NCBI GenBank assembly: GCA_034359265.1 | Contig: CP136897.1 | Coordinates: forward strand, 21,756,001 to 21,820,000 | Direction of reading: 5' to 3' | Origin: Canna indica | Taxonomy: Eukaryota; Streptophyta; Magnoliopsida; Zingiberales; Cannaceae | Length of the DNA: 64,000 nt | Shown: in pieces, positions 12,600 through 22,215 of the stretch | Position numbering within the stretch: the first letter of the stretch is position 1 | Layout of the letters: each line of letters begins with the position of its first letter | Position numbers and translations under genes: made by a program | Notes under the pieces: model-generated | The model's database searches: none | Told to the model about the DNA's origin: nothing | What the model saw: only the letters and a program-made list of their open reading frames with translations

Positions 12600-14246
12600 T
12601 CGTGGAAAGTGAACAAAACCCGCGATCACTCGAGTTAGAGCATCCCACCCCCGACTAATCGCGTGAGCCCCTCTCTTCGGCGACAACAGGCGACAAGTTG
12701 TCGCCAACTTCATTCCATCCTCTCCTTCGCCGACGGATCTCTTTCTTTCCACTTCGCCGATAGATACTTCTCCTTCTCCTTCCAATCTACTAAATACAAC
12801 ACCACTGTTCACTGTTCACTGTTCGTTTATTCACTGTTCGAGAAGGTATGTTTTCCTTCTTTTATTCATCATTTGTTCATTGTTCGTCCGAACTAGGGTT
12901 TCCTTTTCCTTTTCGATGGTCTGTTGCTTTCGGTTCCATGTGCTTTCATTTTCGTCACCGCTCTTTCTTAGATCTAGATCTACGGTTTCCTTTTTCTCCG
13001 ATTCCATATGCTTCCATTTTCAAACTTCTTGATCTAGGGTTCAAAGTTGTGTGAACATTCTTCTCTGATGTTGCTCGATCTACGATTTTTTGCCCGATCT
13101 AGGGTTTTTTTACCCGATCTAGGGTTTCCATATTTTCATGTTGCTTTGATGTTCTTCTACTAGTTGCTTTGATTATTGATGTAGCTTTATTTATTGCCCA
13201 ATCTAGGGTTTTGGATATTTTTTGTTTTGCATTTATGTTGCTTTTATCAAGAGTTTCATTGATGATGCATTGGTCTAGGGTTTCGCTAATGTTGCATTCA
13301 TCTACGACTTCATTGATGTTGCATTGATCTAGGGTTTCATTAGCTATGTTGCTCATTATCAGTGAAAATTGAATTTTTTTATTAAATGTAGGGTTTCATT
13401 AGCTATGTTACTGATTTGATTGTGTTCATGCATGGAAGGTTGCTCACTATTTTTAAATCTTGATTGTGTTGCAGTTTGTATTTATCTACTATTGATATAT
13501 ATTGATACTATAATATTATTTCTATGTATGCTGATACTGTTTCTATTTTATTACCATGCTGATACTATGAAATTGATAGTATATATCTATACTTATCAGT
13601 TTACTTATCACTTTGCATGTTATTAATTTGTTAAGTGTATACATCTTATTAGTTTGTGTTGGTGAATATGTATTGTTGCTGCTTATTATGGCTAGTCTAT
13701 GATTTTGTTATATTGTTGTTGTTCAATTTCAAGTTGTGTTTATAATATGGTATTGATATTGATATTTTCTATTGATATGGTTTAGTTGTGTTTAGTTGTG
13801 TTTATCGGTTGTTATTATTTACTATTATGTTGTTGTTCATATTGTATGCTTACTCTTGTTATCAGTTTCTATCAGTTGTGTTTATCAGTTGCTATCAGTT
13901 GCTCACTATTGTCATTAGTTTCTTGTATGTTGTTCATGTTGTTGTTGTTCATATTATTATTGTTGTTTCTCTATTTCTGTTTTATTATATTGTTGTTGTT
14001 CAATTTCAAGTTGTGTTTATGATATGGTATTGATATGGTTTAGTTGTGTTTATCAGTTGTTATTATTTACTGTTATGTTGTTGTTCATATTGTATGCTAA
14101 CTCTTGTTATCAGTTGCTATCAGTTGCTCACTTTTGTTATCAGTTTGTTGTATGTTGTTCATATTATTGTTGTTCATATTATTTTTAGTTTCTTGTTATC
14201 AGTAACTTACCAATATTTTTCTAAGTAGATATAATAAATTGAACAT
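12600..14246 (+). other. Leader and intron-like region before the Myb-like ORF
   Basis: 12660-12840 reads like a transcribed leader (CT-rich, repeated TTCACTGTTC) ending in a possible donor GAGAAG|GTATG at about 12840. After it comes T-rich intron-like sequence with many CTAGGGTTT motifs (12890-13400), and then TGTTGTT-rich sequence that is tandemly duplicated. Short hydrophobic ORFs here are composition artefacts. Confidence 0.4.
13711..14230 (+). repeat. Tandem duplication, unit about 277 bp
   Basis: The block starting TATTGTTGTTGTTCAATTTC at 13711 recurs at 13988, and the two copies stay alignable (TTTAGTTGTGTTTATC, TTGTATGCT.ACTCTTGTTATC) to about 14200. The second copy has lost some internal repeats (it has one GTTTAGTTGTGTTTAT where the first has two). 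This is a local duplication inside the intron-like region. Confidence 0.7.
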
Positions 14247-14817
14247 ATGGGTGGCCATCAGAATTCGACGAAAAAGTCAGAGTTTTGGCCAAAGAATATC
14301 ATAGAAGAATTTTTGTACCTATTGCATAATAGACAAGTTGAATTAGACAATCTCAATTTTGATAAGACTGTATGATAATATATTAGTAAAAAATTGGAGG
14401 AGAAGTGTGAGACTAATTACGGGGTGGAGAAATGTAAGCCCAAAAAAATATGACTTCTTCGTTTATATAAGCATTTCCAAGAGTTGATTAATGTAATATC
14501 CTAGATATTTAATCTTTTTTTTTCTTTTATGATTTGTGTTTGCCAGCCTAGCGGACTAGTTCGAGGTCGAGCTGATTCGACTCATGGTCCGATGCGAGCT
14601 TGCGAGCTCGGGTAAGTAGGATATAAATTATGTGAATTTTGCTTGCATAAATAGATTTATTTAACTTTATGTTATGTTGCATGATTGTTTAATTATGTGC
14701 ATGTATTGGTTGATTATGTGGAGAATAGGATTAACTAAGTAATTTAAGTTAGCGGGTTCGGGTTCGACTTGAGACGGATGCGGGTTGGATTAGAAGGGTT
14801 TGGATTTGAGGAGGGAG

Positions 14818-14824
14818 TATAAAA
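14818..14824 (+). promoter_or_regulatory. LTR TATA box
   Basis: TATAAAA followed by CCCCTCCCC, about 330 bases into the solo LTR; a typical U3 promoter position. Transcription would start near 14850. Confidence 0.5.
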
Positions 14825-16280
14825 CCCCTCCCCTTGGCTTGTGGCTCCCTATTTGGAGCCACACAAAATTTTGAGAAGATGAGCCAACCGACAGCCAAGC
14901 CGCCAGTCGGCCCTTCCTTCTCTTTGGAGCTGCCTGCATCGCTTGGAGCCGCCTGAGCCGCCAACCCTCTTCCCTTTCCCTTCCCTGTGGAGCTGAGCTG
15001 AGGAAGCCGCCAACAAGCCAGCTGCCCCCTCTTGCTCTCTTTCCTTTTTTTCCCCTTGGAGCCGGCGGCTTGGGAGGAGCTGTCGTCTGTCCTTCATCTT
15101 CTTTGGGTTGAACCGTCGGATTTTGGAGCCGAAATCGGAGGCCGCCGATTGGATTTTCTTCTCCAATCCTTTCCTTAATTAGGTGAGTGGTTTTTACCCC
15201 TCCTTCTCGAGTTTCTTCATCGTGTTTTTTAGCCTATTCGGCTCATGTTCTTATTGGATTATTTTTTTGTTGAAACTCGTGTTTTAGCCATCGAATCTTG
15301 CGTGGTTTTGTGAGAGGGAACTCCGGGGACTCCCCTAGGTATTAGGGGTGCTCGGCCAAGGTGGAGATTAGGGTGCCCTCAAGGTGTTCGACGAAATGCC
15401 TAAGTGACGATTTCGGGTTTCTCTTGATTTTCATGTTATGCTTAGATTATTAATTTAGATCTTATATCATGGGACGTGTGTTAATGGAAGATATGTGATT
15501 TCTTTGGATTTAATCTTGTGGAATCTTGATTGTAACATCATCTTGGAATTTTAGATGTTCTTGACGATATAATCTAGTTGTTACCTTGATTATTGATTAA
15601 GAAAATCTTGATGTGTATGCTAGTTTTTAATGAGTAAAAATTATGAGACTATATGTGTGATGTGATGATATGAATCTATGATGTTATAAATTTAGAGATT
15701 TAATTCTGCAAAATTCGAATTTTATTTTATGTTGTGCTGAAAATTCCAACTTGCTGAAATTTATATGTTGTTTGTTGAATCCGGATTGATTTTTATTTTC
15801 ACTGTTATGATGTGATTAGATTTCTAAATATAGTCATATAACATATCGTTTCGACCAGAAAACATAGTTTGGAAACATAGGACACACTCTTGAGATCAGA
15901 TTTGGGTTAGATACCTCAGTTTCGGGCAGAACAGTAAGCTAAAACAAAATCCTAAAACAAAACTCTAATTGTGGTGAACTGAATTTTAATTGCATAATTA
16001 AAATTGGGTAAAATGGTCAGCATAATCTGTTATGAACTAACACATAAAATTTGCATGAAATAAAATCACACGGGTTCATGACATTACGGGTCTAGGAGGT
16101 GGGGTTGGATTTTGGAGTGTTAAGACGCTTCTTAATAAGGACATCCCTAAAACACCGTAGGAAAGTCTTGACTTGGGTCACATTGCGCCAAATCTTTTTG
16201 AATGGTGGAGCGGCTCGCTTAGGAGCCGAATTGCAGGCTTGGCCCGGAAGGTTGGATGGCAAATTCCCAACCTATGGAAC

Positions 16281-16570
16281 AAGTTCGGAGGGCCTTTCCC
16301 GATTGTTCCGGTTTGGCCTCGCGGGATAAGTTCAGAGGGCCTACCCGATTATCCCGAGGTGATTTTTAAGATGAATAAGTTTGGAGAGCCTACCCAATTA
16401 TTCCTGTGATTTCTTTATAGAGTAAGTTCGGAGGGCCTACCCGATTACTCTTGTGATATCACGTCTTGAAGAGCAAGTTCGGAGGGCCTTCTTGATTGCC
16501 CCCAAGTTCCTTTATACTATGATAAGTTCGGAGGGTCTTCCCAATTATCCTAGTATGTGTTGTTGCCTTC
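16281..16570 (+). repeat. Six imperfect ~49-bp tandem repeats in the LTR
   Basis: AAGTTCGGAGGGCC-type units begin at 16281, 16328, 16378, 16425, 16475 and 16524. Each continues with a CTxCCCGATTATCC-type phrase and a variable AT-rich spacer. Spacing is 47-50 bp. They lie in the middle of the LTR, downstream of its TATA box. Confidence 0.8.
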
Positions 16571-16591
16571 GGGCATGATAGGCTTCGGCCT

Positions 16592-17239
16592 TAGGGGTGT
16601 GCATTGGTTCGGTTCGGTTAATAACCGAACCGAATCATCGGTTAACCGAATCAAACCAAGAGAAATTTTTTAATTGTTTACCGAATTGAGAAAATTCGGT
16701 TAACCAAATTTTCGGTTCAGTTCGGTTAACCAAATTTTTGGTTCAGTTCGGTTAATTTGATTCGGTTAACCTAAAATATTGGGAAAAAAAAAACCAAAAA
16801 AAATATTTGCCAAGAATTGAAACCCTACAAGTAGAAATACCAAACTTTAACTTCATAAGTCACTAACCATCTTAGTAAATTTCATTACCAATTTATATCT
16901 AACTAACAGATATTATATATATAATCGAATATAAAATAAATAATAATAAACATGCACTAGGAATCAAACTTGGGCGAGCGGGAGGGTTAAAATTTCACTT
17001 AACCACCAAGATAAATATCAATACATGATATAAATTTTATTATACATATATATATTCGGTAAATTCAGTTAAAACCAATTTTTTCGATAAATTCACCGAA
17101 CCAAACCGAAAAACTGAAATCCCAAAAAAATTAACCGAAAACCAAACCGAAAAAATTTAGTTCGGTCGATTTTGGGTTCGGTTCGATTCGATCAGTTTTG
17201 GTTCGATTTTGATAAATCGGGGAATCTTGCTCACCCCTA
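16592..17239. mobile_element. hAT-type MITE (648 bp)
   Basis: Ends are TAGGGGTGTGCA and TGCTCACCCCTA, with 8-bp flanks TTCGGCCT (16584-16591) and TTCGACCT (17240-17247), one mismatch. The interior is dominated by CGGTTCGGTTAA/ACCGAACC motifs in both orientations, so the ends can fold back. There is no coding capacity. Same family style as 19467-19920 and 55785-56116. Confidence 0.85.
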
Positions 17240-18269
17240 TTCGACCTGATGTACTCCACTCTTGGAGGGTTGGATGCCTTGGGGCATGTGTGGCCAGTTG
17301 GCCTGTTAGATAATCACACATTCGTGACTTTATCTCTTGTAGAGATAGATGTTATTCTCGCTTATCTCTGTGCTGTTTATTTGTGAGAGTTGGTAGAACC
17401 GCTCCCTGAGTTCTTTGAACTCACCCGTTGTCGTTTGATTTCTGTTTTGCAGAGCCCGACCGGTGAGGTGGCTTGGAGGACTTGGCACCGCTAGATGGCA
17501 GAGGAGCTGCATGGTCTCATAGCAGTCCTAGTTAGGGTCGTAGTCGAGTCCTTTAGTAGTGTGTCATGCGCTTTTGTTGGTCTTTTTGAGTTGTAGCCCT
17601 TGAGGGCATTTATGTCATTTTATTCAGATTTTATTGTATTTGGTATGTTAGACTTGATGTATTATTTCCGCATTTATTTCATTTGTTAAAACTAGAGGTG
17701 GCAATGGGATGTGCCTGGGCCGGTCCAAGCCCAGGCCCGGCCACATTTCGGGCCGTGCTTAGCACGGCTCGATGGTGCTGGGGCAAGCCTAGCCCGGGCC
17801 CAAGCCCGCCCAGTCGGACTCGGGCCGGGCCAAAAATTAAATTTTTAATTTAAATTTTTAAATATAAATTTTAAAAGGTTTAAAATTTAATTTTAAAAAT
17901 TAATGTTTACGTGTGAGTTTTGAACTTAGACCTCTAATTTTATTTGAGATAGCTTAACCATTGTACTAAGCTTTATTATATATTTTTATATGTAACATTG
18001 TAATATTGTAATGCAATACAAATTAATAATAAGATTTTTTTAAAATCAAATATTATAATAGACCGCACCTTAAAAGATTGCCTACGTACCTTCTATAGCT
18101 AAACTTGTACTCCTCAATGATTAACTATAGAAGGATCAGGTTTACGTAGTTCTTTTTACATTTTTAATCACCCGTAGTCCCGGTGATTTAGCTTGTACTT
18201 GGACCAGCAGCACCAGCTTCGCTTGTTTGAGCTTTCTCCTCTCCCGATGATGAAGTGTCATGTCATCCC

Positions 18270-20682
18270 TTATCTTGTAATCTATCTTCAGCATCCAACT
18301 AGTCTTTTAAGCAAATGCACATTTCAACCATTTCTGCACTCATTCGGCTCCTTCTTTCGTCGAGAATTCTATTTTCTGCACTAAAACAAGACTCGGAAGC
18401 TACTGTAGACACATGAACAATTAGTATATCACGTGCCATGGTGGAAACAATATGATACACATTTTCTTATTTTTTCCACCATGCTAAAATCTCATTATCA
18501 TCTATTTCTTCGGAATGATTATGATCTAGAAAAAAAAAAGTAATTCACTAAAATTAGTAGATTTAGTTTTTTTTATCCTACGACCAAGTTGAGAATTAAT
18601 ATTATTTCCACTATCATCTCTTAATCTAGAAAAGAAGATGTTGTCTTATTTGTAATTGTATCACTAAATTTTGAAGCGTAAAATACAAACATAGAAATCA
18701 TTAAATTCAAAATTTTAATTTTTTTCCTTCAACATTATCTAATTCCATAATAATCATCTAACAACATATTTAAATCATCAATTTTCATTCTAGAATCTAA
18801 ACATATTGCTAAACAAAATAAAGTAGGTATATCTGATCAATACTTTTTAAATTTAGATTCCATTAAAGAAATAATTTGTGTAAATAAAGGATGATGTCTA
18901 TATGAAGAAAATACTTCACTAATACGAACTATATGTGAAAGAGTTAAATTACATGTAGGATAATAAACACCATAAAGTTGTTCGGTAGCTTTATTAAAAA
19001 GCTCTAAAATTTGAGGAATATGCCCAGCAACTAACCAATCATTATCATTAATTGGATCACCAGACATATTTTCATTATAAAACATTGTAAGGATATCTTG
19101 ATATCTTGTAGTAGACATAAGCATGTGATATGTTGAATTCCATCTAGTAATAACATCACCATTAAAAATTTTAAATGGTTTTTTAAATTCTTGTATTCTT
19201 GCTTTTGAAGAACACATATATCTAATAACATCTCTTATTTTTTCTACATGTATATTTACTAGTTTTAAACCATCATGTACACATAAATTAAGAACATGAC
19301 AAACACAACGAACATGAAATAATTCACCATCTAATATTGGCTTAAATAACTGTATAAGGGGAGGAATAACAACATCATTATTACTAGCATTATCATTACT
19401 AGCATTATTAAAACTAATCGAAATTATTTTATCATTTATATTATAGAAAGATGTTATAAATCTAATTAGGGGTGTCTATTCAGGTCAACCCGAACCGAAC
19501 CGAACCGAATTTCTTAAAACTGATTTTTTTTTTTGAATACCCGAACCCGAACCCGAACCGAATTACCCAAAAATCGAATAAACCCGAACCGAAATAATTC
19601 GGTTCGATTCGATTCCTACCCGGAAAAACCAAAATTTTATTTACACGAAGATATACGGAAAAATTAATCGGGTCCAAGTGAAACATCGGGTTCAGGTGTA
19701 TTAATTATTAAGTTAAAAATTAAAAAAAAAATTAAATTAGTTCGGTTTTTGGTTCGGGTCGGTTCCCGAATTTCGAGAATCGAATCCGAACCGAATATCA
19801 ATGTTCGGGTTAGGTTCGGGTCAAGAACCGAACCCAGCAGTGTCCAAATCGAACCAAACCAAAAATTTCGGTTCGATTTTTTGGTTCGGTTCGATGTAAA
19901 CCGAATTTTGGACACCCCTAAATCTAATAGCAGAAAAAATGGCAACAGAAGTGTGTGGATATTCAAAAACTTTAAAACTAATTATTCTTTTTTACAAAAT
20001 AAAATTTTAATCAATCCAATGCGTAGTAATACAATGTAAGAATTAGTAGTATGTTGACTAGACCAAACATCAGATGTTAAAGAAATTTTTGATTTATTAT
20101 TTTGAAAACTAGTCATTATATTTTCTCTCTATATATAAAATAATTTTAAAGCATCACTTTTCATTGTATTTCAATTATTTTTTTTATATTTTGTTTGTAA
20201 AGTATTTTGAATCAAACTAGAAAATCTTGGTTGATAACAAAACTAAAAAGAGATTCACTTTGAACAATTAATTTTGCAAGTTCTCGACGTTGAAAATCAT
20301 GATCATACGAAAAAGTTGTTAAACCAGAAGAAGATAAATTAAGAATTTGTTGAGCTTGTGCAACCTTATTGTCATGACCCTTTGCATGACGTAATAAATG
20401 ACCAGTTCCTCTAGTTGTTGAAACCGAAAGAATTTTTTGACATTTTTTGCACCGGGCTGTTGTTATTGTGCCATCAGCTTCAATAATTTTCTCAAAATAT
20501 TCTCATACTATACTTTTTTTTCTACTTGCTGGACATAAATTAATAGATGGACTTATCTCTATGTTTTGATTTTGTTGAGTGGTAGGAGTGGTAGGAGTGG
20601 TAGGAGTAGCAGGAGATATTTCTTCTAACATATTTGATCCAGTTTGTGGAGTATAACTTGAAAAATTTCTATCCGCCATTAG
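18270..20682 (-). pseudogene. hAT transposase (BED finger plus dimerisation domain), broken
   Basis: Begins MADRNFSSYTPQTG near 20680. A BED zinc finger follows (ARCKKCQKILSVSTTRGTGH, then LLRHAKGH), but its first conserved Trp is replaced by a TGA stop at 20505-20503. The central catalytic-region homology includes DVITRWNSTYHML (near 19150). The C-terminal dimerisation block reads ILAWWKK, STMARDIL, STVASESCFSAENRILD and RRSRMS (about 18480-18300). Several further stops interrupt it and a 454-bp MITE is inserted at 19467-19920. The element is inactive but clearly once autonomous. Confidence 0.82.
19467..19920. mobile_element. hAT-type MITE (454 bp) nested in the hAT transposase
   Basis: Ends TAGGGGTGTC and GACACCCCTA are exact inverse matches, with a perfect 8-bp duplication AATCTAAT at 19459-19466 and 19921-19928. 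The interior is rich in CCGAACCGAACC and its reverse complement. No ORF belongs to it. The perfect duplication and termini make it the youngest insertion in this stack. Confidence 0.93.
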
Positions 20683-20833
20683 TAAAAATTAAAAATATAA
20701 AAAGTATAAATATTATACTAATTAATGAAACAAATTGAAGAGATTAAAAAAAATTGACAGCAATCTTGAATCCTTGTCTTCTTGATGAACTTAAAATATT
20801 GTTAAGAATAATTGTAAATGAACTTAGATGGTT

Positions 20834-20940
20834 GAGAGTATGAGAGTTGAGAGTTGAGAATTGAGAGTCGAGAGTTGAGAAAAAGAGTTGAAGATGAAGA
20901 TAGAAGAAATGAAGATAGAAGAAATGAAGAAGAAGATGGA
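20834..20940 (+). repeat. GAGAGTTGA-type simple repeat
   Basis: About six GAGAGTTGA-like 7-9 bp units (20834-20887) run into GAAGATAGAAGAAAT repeats. They lie just upstream of the hAT transposase start, in what would be its leader or promoter. Confidence 0.6.
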
Positions 20941-21399
20941 TATTTATAGAAAAAAATATTTTTTAAAAACTTTATCAGTCCACCCGAGCCAAGTTTGGCT
21001 CAGGCCGACCTACGTCTGGCGCACGCCAGACCAGGCCTGGCGCGCGCCAGGCCTACCACGTGCTCGGCCCGCGTGCCGTGCCGAGCACGATTCGACTGCG
21101 GGCCGTGCCTAGCACGGCCCGCGTGCCCAGGAGGCGAGCTCGGCCCGTCTCTTGGGCACAGCCGTGTCGGGCCAGGCCCGGCCCAAAACCGGTTTTGATT
21201 CTGTTTTGATTCTAGATGAAATAAAAACTTGTTGATTTTTTTCCGCTACTGTTTATTCTTATGATGTTGGCATGTGCATGAGTTAGGCTGCAGGGTGCAA
21301 GCGCATATACCCTGGCCGATCACGTGATCCTGTATTTGGGGCGTGACAATTAACCACACTGGGGTCGCATGGAATGCTGACGAAAAAAAAATTATGGCT

Positions 21400-22148
21400 G
21401 GCCCGGCCCGGCCCGAAAAAATTCGTGCCCGACCCGATCCAAAAAAATTCGTGCCAAGCTCGGCCCAAAAAAATTCTTGCCAGGCCCAGCCCGAAAAAAT
21501 TTGTGTCAAGCTCGGCTCGAAAAAATTCATGCCAGGCCTCGCTCGAAAAAATTTGTGCCAAACCCGGCCTGAAAAATTTCGTGCCCGACCTGACCCGACA
21601 AATTTTGTGCTGGCCCGGCCCGAAAATTTTTATGGCAGAACCGAAAAAAATTGTTCCCGACCCGGCTCGAAAAAATTTGTGCCCAACTTGGCTCGTAAAA
21701 CATCGTGACAGGCTTGGCCCGAAAAAATTCGTGCCCGGCCCGGCCTGAACTAAAAAATTCATGCGCGGCTCGGCCCGTCCCGGCCGGGATCTACGGATCC
21801 GAAAAAATTTATGCCCAACCCGGCTCAAAAAAATTCATGCCCGGCCCTGCCCAACCAGGAACAATTCGGGCTCAGACCAGCCCTGCTTAGCCCGGCCCGA
21901 AAAAATTCTTGCCCGACCCGGTCCGAAAATAATTTTTGCCCAGCCTAGTCCTACTCGGAAATATTTATGCACATTCCGGGCCGACTAGAAAAAATTCATG
22001 ACTGACCCGACTCAAAAAATTTCATGCCCGACCCGGCCCGAAAAAATTCATGCCCGGCCTGACATGAAAAATTCGTGCCTGACCCGGCCCGAAAAAATTC
22101 GTGCCCTTCACGAAAAAATTCATTTCAGGCCTCGCCCGAAAAAATTCG
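21400..22148 (+). repeat. 26-bp GC-rich/A-tract array, forward-oriented part
   Basis: About 28 imperfect units of 26 bp. Each is roughly GAAAAAATTCGTGCC followed by an 11-base C/G-rich half such as CGGCCCGGCCC. The A6 tract and the ATTCGTGCC phrase are the best-conserved parts. The array begins abruptly where the Myb-like ORF loses its frame. The long Pro/Arg/Lys ORFs across it in several frames come from the repeat itself. Confidence 0.88.
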
Positions 22149-22215
22149 TAAGATGCAAGTTGCAAATGTAATTACAACTTCTATTTGCGGCCAACCAAAT
22201 GCTTGCAAATAGAAT
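22149..22215. other. Non-array spacer at the orientation switch of the 26-bp array
   Basis: 67 bases unlike the array, containing AAGTTGCAAATG, TTGCGGCCAACCAAATG and GCAAATAG. Similar phrases (CAAGTTGCAAC, TTTGCAGCCAACCAAACA) occur at 24376-24550, so it resembles a fragment of the same MITE-like sequence. Confidence 0.5.

Larger units (their letters stand above)
17693..21220 (-). mobile_element. hAT (Ac-like) transposon of about 3.5 kb
   Basis: The left end TAGAGGTGGCAATGGG is a classic hAT terminus and is followed by GGCCCGG-rich subterminal sequence. A matching GC-rich subterminal block (20990-21190) lies at the other side, downstream of nothing coding. The minus-strand transposase gene sits between. 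The extreme right terminus is degenerate: the junction is placed near 21220 because LTR-like sequence resumes after ATAAAAAC, which resembles the left flank GTTAAAAC (6 of 8). Coordinates on the right are therefore uncertain. Confidence 0.7.
14492..21348 (+). mobile_element. Long solo LTR (Ty3/gypsy-like) carrying nested insertions
   Basis: Starts TGTAATATCC and ends GGGGCGTGACA (TG...CA), flanked by the 5-bp duplication ATTAA at 14487-14491 and 21349-21353. Without the MITE at 16592-17239 and the hAT element at 17693-21220 it is about 2.7 kb. It carries a TATA box and a 49-bp tandem array, and has no gag, pol, primer site or second LTR, so it is best read as a solo LTR left by recombination. 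Restoration of the host reading frame across it is independent support. Superfamily is inferred from the length and end motifs only. Confidence 0.72.
12355..21396 (+). mobile_element. Left part of a PIF/Harbinger-like element, interrupted
   Basis: TTA at 12352-12354 is followed by GGGCCTATTTGTTTCC, which has the form of a Harbinger terminus after a TTA target duplication. It is followed by a GC-rich leader (12600-12840), a long intron-like region with CTAGGGTTT motifs, and an ORF with a Myb/SANT-like reading (14247). Harbinger elements typically encode a Myb-like protein beside the transposase. No transposase ORF and no matching right terminus were found, so the element is truncated or disrupted. 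Everything from 14492 to 21348 is a later insertion. Confidence 0.45.
14247..21396 (+). pseudogene. Myb/SANT-like (Harbinger ORF1-type) gene, split by a solo LTR
   Basis: The start at 14247 reads MGGHQNSTKKSEFWPKNIIE, then FLYLLHNRQVELDN, which has the form of the Myb/SANT-like DNA-binding domain of Harbinger ORF1 and L10-interacting MYB proteins. In-frame stops occur at 14373 (TGA TAA) and after CKPKKI. The reading LYKHFQELI is then cut by the solo LTR. Past it, at 21349, the same frame resumes as NHTGVAWNADEKK, the expected GVxW motif of the domain, once one copy of the ATTAA duplication is removed. The frame is lost at the 26-bp array from about 21397. The gene is dead, but the exact join supports both the gene call and the LTR boundaries. 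Confidence 0.65.

Noticed and set aside
13420..14228. Leu/Cys/Tyr-rich 'membrane' ORFs
   Set aside because: They arise from TTGTTGTT and CTTGTTATCAG repeats in an intron-like stretch and are duplicated with the 277-bp repeat.
16281..16570. Regularly spaced repeats resembling a CRISPR array
   Set aside because: Repeats are imperfect, spacers are related to each other, and the array lies inside a plant LTR in a eukaryotic genome with introns.
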